From Candidatus Uhrbacteria bacterium (GTDB lineage: Bacteria > Patescibacteriota > Patescibacteriia > UBA9934 > GWF2-40-263), in assembly GCA_903843045.1 (NCBI GenBank), contig CAIMOJ010000017.1, positions 1 through 54,038 of the forward strand: a stretch of DNA of 54,038 bases. Direction: 5' to 3'. The notes under the pieces were generated by a model, which was not told the DNA's origin, made no database searches, and saw only the letters and a program-made list of their open reading frames with translations. Shown here in pieces: positions 23,231 through 31,357 of this stretch; position 1 is the first letter of the stretch, and each line of letters opens with the position of its first letter. The translations under genes were made by a program, and so were the position numbers.

Positions 23231-23234
23231 CGCA

Positions 23235-23880
23235 TGGCATGCAAGACCTACCGGAAGTTTTTTGTGGCGGCCGCCACACGGCGTTACTTTCTTTCCGCGG
23301 AGAAAGAAAGTAACCAAAGAAAGCCGCCGCCCGGTCTCCATGGCGGGATGGGACGCAAAACCTGGCCTCGGCTGCGGAACTCGCTAGCTGCGCCAGACGC
23401 AAACCCCTGACGCGCCGCTTCGCTCAGGCAATCCTCGCCCGTCCTGACCGACCCGGCCAAGTTTTACGTCCCATCTCCCATCCGCCATTCCGACAGGGCG
23501 GGTTGACCGGGCGGTGTTTGCGCAATTGTTTGTGGCTGATGCCGTTTATTTTTCCATGTTCCCCCTCCTGATAGGCAGGAGGGGTCAGGGGTGGTCGTCG
23601 CGCCGTAAAATCAAGGAGACTTCCATCCGGTCAGCCGCCCTGCCGGAGCGACCCAGCCAGGACGTGAAAATCTGACGGCGGCCTCAGCCGGGCGAGGATT
23701 GTCTGAGCGTACGAGCCCGCAGGCGAGAAGCGAGTTCCGCAGCGAGTCAGATTTTTACGTCCTGGCGCAGGAGCGGATGGCCGGGCGGTAGCGGCTCTCT
23801 TTGGTTACTTTCTCTGCCCGCCCTACAGAGAAAGTAACGCGGGTGCAGGGCGCAGCGCCTGCGGCAAACAATCTTCCGCC
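23235..23880. repeat. Composite intergenic repeat block, no gene
   Basis: A 750-bp gap holds only repeats. Parts seen: a hairpin TTACTTTCTTTC-N6-GAAAGAAAGTAA (about 23284-23313); an inverted pair GATGGGACG...CGTCCCATC around 23346-23480; an inverted pair CCAGGACGT-AAAATCTGAC...GTCAGATTTT-ACGTCCTGG (about 23656-23765); and GTTACTTTCTCT...AGAGAAAGTAAC (about 23810-23839). The interiors of the two large inverted pairs share CGGGCGAGGATTG and GCGAGTTCCGCAG in opposite orientation. No start with a ribosome binding site was found. Part of it recurs at 30998-31280. Confidence 0.8.
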
Positions 23881-23893
23881 GACCATGTTTCCA

Positions 23894-23922
23894 TTGACAA
23901 AACAAGGAATTTCCGCTATACT
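23894..23922 (+). promoter_or_regulatory. Promoter of the aminotransferase-like gene
   Basis: TTGACA, 17-bp spacer, TATACT, the closest match to consensus in the window. Confidence 0.85.
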
Positions 23923-23959
23923 TCGCCCCTCCAGATTTTTCCCTGGAGCAGGAGTACCC

Positions 23960-24949
23960 ATGGCTCTTTTGCCAACAGAACTGCAGGATTTTGAAGAAGC
24001 CCTCACCGCGGAACCGAGCATACCGACCGCAAACGCGATCCCGACCATCTACTCGCTGTACTACCCGGAAGTCCGGGCAACGGTCGAGGAGCTCTGGGCG
24101 TCGGAACCCCACCTGCTGTACGAGCGGGCGTTCAACAAGGGCCAGGAGAAGCTCCCCGGCCTGTTCCTCGACGCATGGCGCGCATGGACCACCGTCGAGC
24201 TCGGCGACGCGTTCCCGCACGGGTACGCCACGGCCGGTGCCTCCGAGGCGCTGCGCGAACTCATCATGCCGGGCATCCGCGTGAACACGTTCGAGGGCGA
24301 CTACGAGGGGTTCTGGCGGCTGGCGGACGACCGCGGCATCGAGCGTCGAATCCATCCGCGCGAAGGATGCCTCACCGCGTCGTACGACGCGCGCGACGTC
24401 TTCTTCGTGTCCGACCCGTCATCCATCGACGGCGATCACTGGGACGGGCTCGACCTTTGGCTGAAGATGATGCGCGAGGTTAATCCGACGATCCGCGTCG
24501 TCATCGACGTCACGTACGTCGGCGCGACGAAGGCCAGCCGCGTCCGGGACTTCGCCAAGCACCCGAACGTGACGGCCGTCGTCTTCTCCCTCTCGAAGCC
24601 GTTCGGCGTGTACTACCACCGCATCGGCGGCGTGTTCAGCCGCAAGCCAATCCCCGTGCTCGAGCACGGCAACAAGTGGTTCGTGAACCCGTTCTCGCTC
24701 GCCCTCGGCACGATGCTCATGCGTCGCTTCCTGCCCGGCGAGCTCCCGCGGCGATACGCGCACGTCCAGGAGCGTGTCCTCGCCGGCGCGATCGAGCAGG
24801 GAATCGTCCCCGCGTCCGCGAAGGCGGGAAACGTGCTCCTCTTCGGGATCGGCCCCGAGGGCGACGCCCGCACCCGCCGCGCCGACGGCGCCTACCGCTT
24901 CTGCCTCACACCCGGCATTTACCGCAACTTGCACGGAGAATCGAAATGA
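23960..24949 (+). CDS. PLP-dependent aminotransferase-like protein (fold type I)
   Basis: A protein of 329 residues from the ATG at 23960, which has AGGAG upstream; the longer frame begins in the repeat. Features of class I/II aminotransferases: FFVSDPSSIDGDHWD near 155 (usual NPxNPTG position), VVIDVTYVGA near 185 (usual aspartate and tyrosine that hold PLP), and FSLSKPFGVYYHRIGGVF near 213, where the lysine should form the Schiff base and the arginine binds PLP phosphate. It is shorter than the usual 380-400 residues, with a reduced C-terminal domain. The substrate is unknown. Coupled to the next gene by an ATGA overlap. Confidence 0.7.
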   Translation: MALLPTELQDFEEALTAEPSIPTANAIPTIYSLYYPEVRATVEELWASEPHLLYERAFNKGQEKLPGLFLDAWRAWTTVELGDAFPHGYATAGASEALRELIMPGIRVNTFEGDYEGFWRLADDRGIERRIHPREGCLTASYDARDVFFVSDPSSIDGDHWDGLDLWLKMMREVNPTIRVVIDVTYVGATKASRVRDFAKHPNVTAVVFSLSKPFGVYYHRIGGVFSRKPIPVLEHGNKWFVNPFSLALGTMLMRRFLPGELPRRYAHVQERVLAGAIEQGIVPASAKAGNVLLFGIGPEGDARTRRADGAYRFCLTPGIYRNLHGESK

Positions 24950-25788
24950 ACCTGCGTTCCACGATCGTCGCGCAACGTCCGCTCGACCTCATCAAGACCG
25001 ACGAGCAACGCCATGACCGGCGCATGCGCGAGATGGACGCGGCCCTCGGCGTGGTCCTCACGAGCGACGACCCCGCCCTCGACGCGCACGGGCACTTCCC
25101 GACGTACTTCGGCATCGTGCCGGTGCGAAGGCGGTACGCGCCGCAGCCGGTCCTTTCCGACCTGTTCACGCGGCACGAGCTGTGCCACACGGCGCGGTTC
25201 CGCGAGGGATACGGCCGGGCAAAGAACTTCCAGGACTGGACGCGCCGCATGGTGCGGATCGAGCTGGAGGCCAGCCTCGACAGCGAGTGCTACGTCTATC
25301 TCGACATCCCGTCGCTGCGCCCGCGCACGTTCGGACACGAGATCTGGATGGACCGGTTCATCGGGCCGGAAACGCGCGAAGACGGCATCGGAATCATGCG
25401 GCTGATCCGCCTCTCCCTCCTCTCATCGAGGACGGGCCGCGCATGGATCCGGCGCCAGCGGCTACGCGCCCTGAACGCGCCGGACTTCGACGACTACGTC
25501 GAGCACCAGATCTGGAACTACGGCCAACAAAACATGAAGTGGTGCGCCGCCTGGGGTCGTCCCGTCGGATACGGCCCGTTCTCACGCCTCCCGGCATGGC
25601 GCGTCGTGGAAGACCACATGTCCGCGCTCCGACCGGGCAGCGACGGCTGGGTCGACCGCCACCGCGACTGGCTCGAGCGCGTCACCGACCCGGCGACCGG
25701 CATCCCGTTCCAGGCCCAGGCGTCCGCCTTCTCGCCCATCTACGAGCAGTCGTCCCGCGACTTCGGAAACGACGTGCTTGCGTCGTGA
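24946..25788 (+). CDS. Orphan protein with HELCH motif
   Basis: A protein of 280 residues whose ATG overlaps the stop of the aminotransferase-like gene; ACGGAG lies upstream. FTRHELCHTARFREGYGRA near residue 75 contains HELCH, which fits the HExxH zinc-metallohydrolase pattern. A downstream glutamate (RIELEAS or GHEIW) could be the third ligand. No peptidase family can be named. It also carries many aromatic and arginine residues. The tight coupling suggests it acts on the same substrate as the aminotransferase-like protein. Confidence 0.55.
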   Translation: MNLRSTIVAQRPLDLIKTDEQRHDRRMREMDAALGVVLTSDDPALDAHGHFPTYFGIVPVRRRYAPQPVLSDLFTRHELCHTARFREGYGRAKNFQDWTRRMVRIELEASLDSECYVYLDIPSLRPRTFGHEIWMDRFIGPETREDGIGIMRLIRLSLLSSRTGRAWIRRQRLRALNAPDFDDYVEHQIWNYGQQNMKWCAAWGRPVGYGPFSRLPAWRVVEDHMSALRPGSDGWVDRHRDWLERVTDPATGIPFQAQASAFSPIYEQSSRDFGNDVLAS

Positions 25789-25799
25789 TCCTTGGCCCT

Positions 25800-25829
25800 G
25801 ACCGTCACTTGTGTGGCGGTCATTTTTTT
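25800..25829 (+). terminator. Terminator of the aminotransferase pair
   Basis: GACCG-TCAC...GTG-CGGTC followed by ATTTTTTT. Confidence 0.8.
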
Positions 25830-25835
25830 GTAAGA

Positions 25836-25973
25836 CGATGACGGTTTTGGTACGGAGTTCGGATCGTACGGAATTACTGAACTGCGGATATACGGAGTTT
25901 GCCGTGCACCATCCGTCACATCCGTAGTTCTGGACATCCGTACGATCCGAACTCCGTACCAAAACCGTTTCCG
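25836..25973. repeat. Long palindromic element B1
   Basis: About 138 bp. Arms CGGTTTTGGTACGGAG...GTACGGA and complement are perfect over 31 bp. The centre contains ACTGAACTGCGGATATACGG. With B2 it flanks the gene at 26105-27295. The outermost bases of B1 and B2 are mirror images (GATGACGG outside, CCGTTTC inside). Confidence 0.85.
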
Positions 25974-25978
25974 TACCC

Positions 25979-26007
25979 TTGACTTTTATCCCCACCCCCC
26001 CTATCCT
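25979..26007 (+). promoter_or_regulatory. Promoter of GHKL-like gene 2
   Basis: TTGACT, 17-bp spacer, TATCCT. The leader carries CCAATCCTGGC like that of paralogue 1. Confidence 0.65.
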
Positions 26008-26104
26008 TCCCTCACGCCAACGACGACCGGCCGCTGCCAATCCTGGCACGGACGGGCAATCGCAAACGTAGAACCAGGAGGACCGAATCCTCCAAGGAAG
26101 TCAG

Positions 26105-27295
26105 ATGGACGATACCGAAAGAAACAGGCTGGACGGGGCGATCCTGGAGGCGGCAAAGCCGTACGAGGCGTTCGTCGACGCGGTTTGCGCGCACGCGAAG
26201 GACGCGTTCCGGCGCGGCGCCAAGCAGGTGCGCATCGTCTTCTACCCGCAGGGCGGCATGTCGATTTCCGACGACGGCCGCGAGCTCACGGAGAAGCAGC
26301 TCCTTGCGATGACGACGCTGCGCGAGAACAAGTTCAAGTCCGCGCACGAGCGGCTCGGCCTCGCGTTCGTGCCGCACGCCGCGTGGCTCGAGGTGTTCAG
26401 CGGGTCGCGCAGGAACCAGACCCGGCTTCCGAGCACGGAGGGGTTCTGCCAGATGTCGGACAAGGTGCAGCACACCGGCAGCGTCACCGCCATGTTCCAC
26501 GAGATGAGCGGCGGACGCCACGCCGGTACCGTCCTCCAGCTGCTCCCGTCGAAGCTCAGCCGGCCCCAGGCCGCGCGCGTGACCGTCGTCGACGCGTGCG
26601 GCATCGAGTGGAAGCTCGGGAAGGCCGGCCCGGACGTCGTTGCCGAGCGAGAGGTCCATCTCCGGACAGAGTTCAGAACGGGAAGGCCGATCGGCCGGGA
26701 ACACCCGCTCATGCTCCAAGTCGGCTTGGTGAACGCGCCGTTGCGCGAGGTCCTTCTGAGACGAGCTTCCCACTGGAACGACGCAGGGGTTGAGGCGTTC
26801 GCGCCACTCCGGTCTCCGTGGCTGACCGGGGAAATCCTTGTCACCCGCAAGGACTCGGCGCGGGAGTTCCAGACCAACGCGCGGGAGTTTCCGCCGGATG
26901 CGTACGAGGACGGGACGGTGGACGCGATCCTCGGCGCGATCGACAGATCCAACGCGAACATGCGCGCGCACGACGCGATCGCGGTGATCGCCGCGGACGT
27001 CTGTCGACGCGCGATCGAGATCCCGCTCGTGATCCGTGGCACGCCCTACCGCGTCGAACTGCTCAAATACGGCCGGGGCACCTGGCCCGTCAGGCTCGTG
27101 GAACACTCGCGCGAATCGGAGACCCGCCAGATCCAGTTCGACCCGATGCACCCGATCTTCCAGGTCAACGCCAACCCCGCCGCCATCCTCGAGCGCCTGC
27201 TCTGGTGCGTCACGGACCTCATCCGCGGCGACGTCCCCGCGCAGGTGATCTACCTCGAGCTCCGCGCCGCCATCGACGCCACGAGGAAGCACTGA
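26105..27295 (+). CDS. GHKL ATPase-like orphan protein, paralogue 2
   Basis: A protein of 396 residues with AAGGAAG before the ATG. The same layout as the protein at 7933: an N-box-like helix (DAVCAHAKDAFRRGAKQVRI, about residues 22-41) and MSISDDGRELTEKQ near 53 where the other has EDNGRPLTRDQ. Here the N-box asparagine is an aspartate, so the ATPase site is more degraded. The middle and C-terminus share short blocks with paralogue 1 (SPWLTGEI, AREF, MHPIFQ, LELRAAID). Two genes of one family, each boxed by its own palindrome pair, point to a common origin as a cassette. Function unknown. Confidence 0.55.
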   Translation: MDDTERNRLDGAILEAAKPYEAFVDAVCAHAKDAFRRGAKQVRIVFYPQGGMSISDDGRELTEKQLLAMTTLRENKFKSAHERLGLAFVPHAAWLEVFSGSRRNQTRLPSTEGFCQMSDKVQHTGSVTAMFHEMSGGRHAGTVLQLLPSKLSRPQAARVTVVDACGIEWKLGKAGPDVVAEREVHLRTEFRTGRPIGREHPLMLQVGLVNAPLREVLLRRASHWNDAGVEAFAPLRSPWLTGEILVTRKDSAREFQTNAREFPPDAYEDGTVDAILGAIDRSNANMRAHDAIAVIAADVCRRAIEIPLVIRGTPYRVELLKYGRGTWPVRLVEHSRESETRQIQFDPMHPIFQVNANPAAILERLLWCVTDLIRGDVPAQVIYLELRAAIDATRKH

Positions 27296-27323
27296 CCGTC
27301 ACTGAGGTGACGGTTCTTTTTTT
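27295..27323 (+). terminator. Terminator after GHKL-like gene 2
   Basis: ACCGTCAC-TGAG-GTGACGGT, then TCTTTTTTT. Confidence 0.85.
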
Positions 27324-27324
27324 A

Positions 27325-27462
27325 CGAAACGGTTTTTGTACGGAGTTCGGATCGTACGGAATTACTGAACTGCGGATATACGGACTTTGACGCGTACCCG
27401 TCCGTCACATCCGAAGTTCCGGACATCCGTACGATCCGAACTCCGTACCAAAACCGTCATCG
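27325..27462. repeat. Long palindromic element B2
   Basis: About 138 bp. Its centre (ATCGTACGGAATTACTGAAC) runs in the same direction as that of B1, while its outer ends are inverted relative to B1. Confidence 0.85.
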
Positions 27463-27467
27463 ATTTA

Positions 27468-27500
27468 CAAAAAAAACGACCGTCATTCGCATGACGGTCG
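27468..27500 (-). terminator. Minus-strand terminator of the 29159-27507 unit
   Basis: CGACCGTCAT-TCGC-ATGACGGTCG; an A-run at 27468-27476 gives the T-run on the minus strand. Confidence 0.85.
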
Positions 27501-27506
27501 AGAGCG

Positions 27507-28115
27507 CTACGCCTGCGCCGCGGGCTGCGTGGGCTGCGCCGCGAGGGTGTGGTCGGCCACGACCTTGGCGATCTGCTGGGTGGTGAGGCGGCGGTGGGTG
27601 CCATAGGCCTGGCGGAAGGCGTCCCACGCGTCGCCGTCGCGGATCTGGATGCGCGCCGCGACGATCACGCGCTTGTCGGCGTCGTCGGCCTGGCGCTCGG
27701 CGTGGCCCTTCGCGGGTGGCTCCGTCGCCTTGCCGCCGTTCATTACGTGGATGCGCGGCGGCCAGTTCGCCGGGTTCGTGCGGTCGGTTGGGCTGACAAC
27801 CGGCGCGGCGGCCGCCTCGTTCTCCCTGCGCGTGGCATGGGAGAGAACTCCCGCCACCTGGCCCGGCGTCAGGTCGAGCTCCACGCACACGGCGTCGCGG
27901 GCGTGCTGCATCCAGACGAAGTTGCTCACGGCGCGGTTGGCCGCGACGATCTTCGGCTTGTCGTCCTCCGTCACGTCGCGCGTGATCTCCCTCGGGACGC
28001 CGTTCGCGGCGTTGAAGCCGACCTTGCGCGCGAGCCCCCGCAGGAGCGCGAGCTCCCGGGCCGTCGCGAGCGTGCGTTCCGCGGTATCTTCCAGCGCCTT
28101 CAGTGCGTCTTGCAT
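27507..28115 (-). CDS. Orphan protein
   Basis: A protein of 202 residues, second gene of a minus-strand pair; GAGGAGAAGG precedes its ATG. The N-terminal half is helical. Residues 100-145 are low in order and rich in proline and alanine. The last 60 residues (VAARIQIRDGDAWDAFRQAY, then GTHRRLTTQQIAKVV) look like a small helical domain. No family recognised. Confidence 0.6.
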   Translation of the reverse strand: MQDALKALEDTAERTLATARELALLRGLARKVGFNAANGVPREITRDVTEDDKPKIVAANRAVSNFVWMQHARDAVCVELDLTPGQVAGVLSHATRRENEAAAAPVVSPTDRTNPANWPPRIHVMNGGKATEPPAKGHAERQADDADKRVIVAARIQIRDGDAWDAFRQAYGTHRRLTTQQIAKVVADHTLAAQPTQPAAQA

Positions 28116-28127
28116 GGTCCTTCTCCT

Positions 28128-29159
28128 CTACGGGTTGTTGATCGTGACTTCCATCCCTTCGGACGAGATGTAGGTCAGGGGGGTGCGGAATGCCAGGTCC
28201 CAGACCTGGCGGAGCAAGTCCTGGACGGTCCTTCCGTCCGCGTGGTCCACGGCATAGAACCGCACGAACCAGGTCTGCATCGGCTGGTGCTGCGGCGAGT
28301 AGTACAGGAAGTGCCGGAACGCGGTGGGCCACATGGTGACCGTCCGCCGCCCGAGCGCCTCCGCGAGGCCGCGGTCGCGCGTGAGGCGAAACGCCTTCGT
28401 CGAACGCGTGTCCTTCAGCGAGTCCCGGATCCTGCGGATGCCGGGCGAGATCGCGTCGCGAAGGTACGCCCCGTCATACGTTCCATACGCGGACCCAGAC
28501 CCGTCCATGAGGCCCATCCCGATGACGAGCCACCAGAGAAACCCGAGCTCGCGGCACAAATGCGTGATCGGCTTCGCTTCCGCGCAGGGAAGCATCCCCG
28601 CGATGATCGCGTACCGCCGTTCCATGATCCCGAGCTGCGTGACCACCTGGTCGAGGTCGTCGATGCCGGACGCGAACTTGCTCGCGTGCTCGATCCCGTT
28701 GGCGATGCCATGGACGCGCGCCGCGTAGCTTGTCACGGCCAGGTGCGCCGCGTCGTCGCCGTTCGGCGGAAGCAGGCGGAACAGCGAGAGAATCTCGGCC
28801 GCGTGCGAGTCGTACCCGCCCTCCAGGTCCACGTTCGCGAACCAGAGCCGGGGCGACCGCTCGCGCATCAGGATTTCGGCCGCGTCGAGAACCGACCCGG
28901 CGATGAGCCGAATGCCCTGCGCGCGGTCGATCACGTCGGGAAGGCGATCGAGATCCCGCTCCGCCCCGACCAGCTGGCCGGGCGCGATCCCCTTGGCAAG
29001 GTAGCCCGTAAGCTCCAGGTTTTCCCAGCTGGGAAGGTAGAGCCCGATCGGCCTGAGCGGCCCGCGGGCAGGACGGACATGGTCGAAGGACTCGGGAAGA
29101 AAGCTCATCCACGCGTCCCGCATCCGGTTCTTTGGCGCGTTATCGTGGCTGTGGTACAT
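28128..29159 (-). CDS. Putative Rossmann-fold (methyltransferase-like) protein
   Basis: A protein of 343 residues; AAAGGA precedes the ATG at 29159, and the longer frame runs into the promoter. Residues 45-150 suggest a Rossmann-like order: LELTGYLAKGIAPGQLVGAE with a possible glycine loop and acidic end, IRLIAGSVLDAAEI, and LWFANVDLEGGYDSH. This could be a SAM-dependent methyltransferase, but the motif I glycines are not convincing. The C-terminal half is helical and unassigned. It starts 12 bases upstream of the next minus-strand gene. Confidence 0.4.
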   Translation of the reverse strand: MYHSHDNAPKNRMRDAWMSFLPESFDHVRPARGPLRPIGLYLPSWENLELTGYLAKGIAPGQLVGAERDLDRLPDVIDRAQGIRLIAGSVLDAAEILMRERSPRLWFANVDLEGGYDSHAAEILSLFRLLPPNGDDAAHLAVTSYAARVHGIANGIEHASKFASGIDDLDQVVTQLGIMERRYAIIAGMLPCAEAKPITHLCRELGFLWWLVIGMGLMDGSGSAYGTYDGAYLRDAISPGIRRIRDSLKDTRSTKAFRLTRDRGLAEALGRRTVTMWPTAFRHFLYYSPQHQPMQTWFVRFYAVDHADGRTVQDLLRQVWDLAFRTPLTYISSEGMEVTINNP

Positions 29160-29198
29160 GGTTCCTTTCTTACGCCAACCCATTCGGCGCAAGGCGAA

Positions 29199-29227
29199 AA
29201 CCTATCAGATCATTGACAATTGGTCAA
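29199..29227 (-). promoter_or_regulatory. Minus-strand promoter of the 29159-27507 unit
   Basis: TTGACC (29227-29222), 17-bp spacer, TAGGTT (29204-29199). Confidence 0.7.
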
Positions 29228-29241
29228 GGATCGCATAGGGT
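29213..29241 (+). promoter_or_regulatory. Promoter of the gene at 29281, overlapping the minus promoter
   Basis: TTGACA, 17-bp spacer, TAGGGT. The two -35 boxes form the near-palindrome TTGACAATTGGTCAA, so each promoter's spacer covers the other's -35. Confidence 0.7.
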
Positions 29242-29280
29242 AGGCCACCGCCCCTTCACAATTCAACCGGAGAAAGATAG

Positions 29281-30906
29281 ATGGAAAACAACGGCAATAT
29301 CCCAGACGGCGTCCCGCTCTTCACGTACGACATGCATCCGCACGCGTACGTGCAGGAAAGGATCTGCGAAGACATCGCAACCGCGAAGCGCATCCACAAG
29401 ATGCTTCGCGGCCAGGCGGAAAACATCGCCAAGCGCGACGGGATCCCGATCGAAAGCGCCTTCGTCAGGACATTCGAATCGCACCGCGACAGCCGCGTGA
29501 TGACGGAATTCCGCATGGCGTTCAACGCGGAAAACCTCCTGGGAAGGCTCTATTGGGGATTCACGTATCCCGAGGAAAACGAAGCAATGCTTCGGTGGAT
29601 CCAAGAGCGGTTCAAGTCCGTGTGGGCCGGCAAGGAGCCGGCCGGCCAGGCGGCGCTGTTCGAGAGGTGCCTGTTCGGAATCGTCCGGGTCATCTACGGG
29701 CACATGTCGTGCGGCTTCGTCATGAAGACGACGGCCGAGTACGTCCCGATGCGCGACATCACGGACGCGCTCGACCTCTGGGCCGAGGTAAACTGGCGCG
29801 TGCCGTTCTGCCACTACCGCCGCCTGCTCCAGGCCGCCGAGGTTCGGAACCTGCCGCGCGCCAAGATCGCGACGCTCCTTCGGACGCACGGGACCGCGCG
29901 GCTCGGGGACATCATCCAGCTGCTGATCGACGACGCGCTCAGCCCGGCGCTTCTCGACGAGTTCCTCGCCGAGCCCGCGCTCTTCGCCGCGCTCTCCTAC
30001 GACGACGTCCGCGCGATCATCCCGACGCGGACGGACGAGCCGTTCCGCGACGTCGCGCGGACGCTGGCAAACATCCTGCCGTCGCTGTCCAAGGCGCCGG
30101 CGAAGAAGGACGATCCGCCGATCCGGCGCGGGCTCGTCATGGCGCTGGACGGCCTGCTGCCCGGATGGAGGAGCTCCGCGACCGTCACGACGAAGCGGGA
30201 AGACGTCGCCCTGAAGGTCTCCGCGTTCGACCACGTCCTCGACGCGAACGCCTTCGTTCCGATTGACCGCGCGATCCTCCAGGGAAAGAAGGCGGACGCG
30301 GAGCCCCAGGCCATCCTGGACGAAAGGAGTACGGCAACGGAGCAGAAGGTCGCGCTCGTCAAGCGGGTCACCGCCGGGCTGAGCGACGTGTGTCCGCACA
30401 TCGAGCGCAACCTGGCGCATGCGCACAGGGACCTCGGGATCGAGATCGACGTGGCGGGCATCGACGAGAAGATCGTCCTGTTCGCCCAGATGGTCACCGT
30501 GCACCTCCCGTGCCTCGAGAGCAATCCGGCCGTACTCAACTCGATGAGGACCGGGGACGTGTGCTTCGGGACGTTCGTCCTGTTCAGCTGGTGGGGAGGC
30601 GAGGTGGCCCCGTGCGTGTGCATGGAGCTCTCGCATCTGCTCGCCATCCGCGGAATCGCGCCCCAGGCCCGGCTCGATCTCCTCCCCCGTCTCTTTCAGC
30701 CCGAACGCGCGGCAGACCTCCTCGGCCTCGCGCGCCGCGCCGAATTCGATGCCGAGGAAGTCGGCGTCATGATCCGTTCGTCGGAGGTCATGGAGCGCAA
30801 CGACTTCGCATCCCTCGTCCGCATGCTCGCCGAGTGGAGGCATGACAACCGCAAGCACAGCCTCTACCGCTACGACCGCAGCCCGCTTCGATCCGCCTCG
30901 CCCTGA
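29281..30906 (+). CDS. Large orphan protein
   Basis: A protein of 541 residues; CGGAGAAAG lies before the ATG. Largely helical, with no recognised domain. The N-terminal 60 residues include a helix with basic and acidic alternation. Residues 420-490 contain several hydrophobic helices (VLFAQMVTVHLPCLE, FGTFVLFSWWGGEV) that are too short and polar to be sure membrane spans. The stop codon is in the loop of the terminator. Monocistronic. Confidence 0.6.
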   Translation: MENNGNIPDGVPLFTYDMHPHAYVQERICEDIATAKRIHKMLRGQAENIAKRDGIPIESAFVRTFESHRDSRVMTEFRMAFNAENLLGRLYWGFTYPEENEAMLRWIQERFKSVWAGKEPAGQAALFERCLFGIVRVIYGHMSCGFVMKTTAEYVPMRDITDALDLWAEVNWRVPFCHYRRLLQAAEVRNLPRAKIATLLRTHGTARLGDIIQLLIDDALSPALLDEFLAEPALFAALSYDDVRAIIPTRTDEPFRDVARTLANILPSLSKAPAKKDDPPIRRGLVMALDGLLPGWRSSATVTTKREDVALKVSAFDHVLDANAFVPIDRAILQGKKADAEPQAILDERSTATEQKVALVKRVTAGLSDVCPHIERNLAHAHRDLGIEIDVAGIDEKIVLFAQMVTVHLPCLESNPAVLNSMRTGDVCFGTFVLFSWWGGEVAPCVCMELSHLLAIRGIAPQARLDLLPRLFQPERAADLLGLARRAEFDAEEVGVMIRSSEVMERNDFASLVRMLAEWRHDNRKHSLYRYDRSPLRSASP

Positions 30907-30920
30907 GACGGATCTTTTTT
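30890..30920 (+). terminator. Terminator around the stop codon
   Basis: GATCCG and CGGATC enclose the stop codon, then six T. Confidence 0.8.
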
Positions 30921-30997
30921 ATTCCTACGGCGGGGTTGCGAATAACGAATTAGTTACTTATTACACACATGCAACGGATTGCTACGAATGTTTCAAA

Positions 30998-31260
30998 ATA
31001 AACTTCCACCCGGTCGCCGCCCTGCCGGAGCGACCCAGCCGAGCCAATTTTTCGCGTCCTGGCGTAGGAGCGGATGGCCGGGCGGAAGGTTCTCTTTGGT
31101 TACTTTCTCTGTCCGCCTGCAGAGAAAGTGACGCGGGTGCAGGGGTTGAGGCGCAGAGAGAAGCCAACTGCTTGGCTTCGAACCGCCGAAACGGGCAGGA
31201 CGATGCCGAAGGCCGGACTGCCCCGGGGCAGCGCCTGCGGAAAACAACTTCAACCCGGTC
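30998..31260. repeat. Second copy of the composite repeat, no gene
   Basis: ACTTCCACCCGGTCGCCGCC, GGAGCGACCCAGCC, GGAGCGGATGGCCGGGCGG and TTGGTTACTTTCTCT...AGAGAAAGTGA all have close matches in 23620-23860. The inner hairpin arm present there is replaced here by a shorter spacer. A 450-bp gap without a supported gene. Confidence 0.75.
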
Positions 31261-31279
31261 GCCTCGACCGCCCCATCGC

Positions 31280-31308
31280 TTGACCCCATCCCTAATTTCT
31301 GATACGTT
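31280..31308 (+). promoter_or_regulatory. Promoter of the gene at 31358
   Basis: TTGACC, 17-bp spacer, TACGTT. Confidence 0.65.
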
Positions 31309-31357
31309 CCCCGTCCGGCACGCGCCGGAAAGCTTCCTCAAAACCCCAGGAGAACCT

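Noticed and set aside
23235-23880. Small proteins read from the repeat block (frames with KVTKES or YFLS)
   Set aside because: They come from hairpin repeats, have no ribosome binding site and recur as repeat translations.
30842-31357. N-terminal extension of the coiled-coil protein into the repeat block
   Set aside because: The frame reads through repeat sequence and the previous gene's terminator; the ribosome binding site is at the TTG at 31358.
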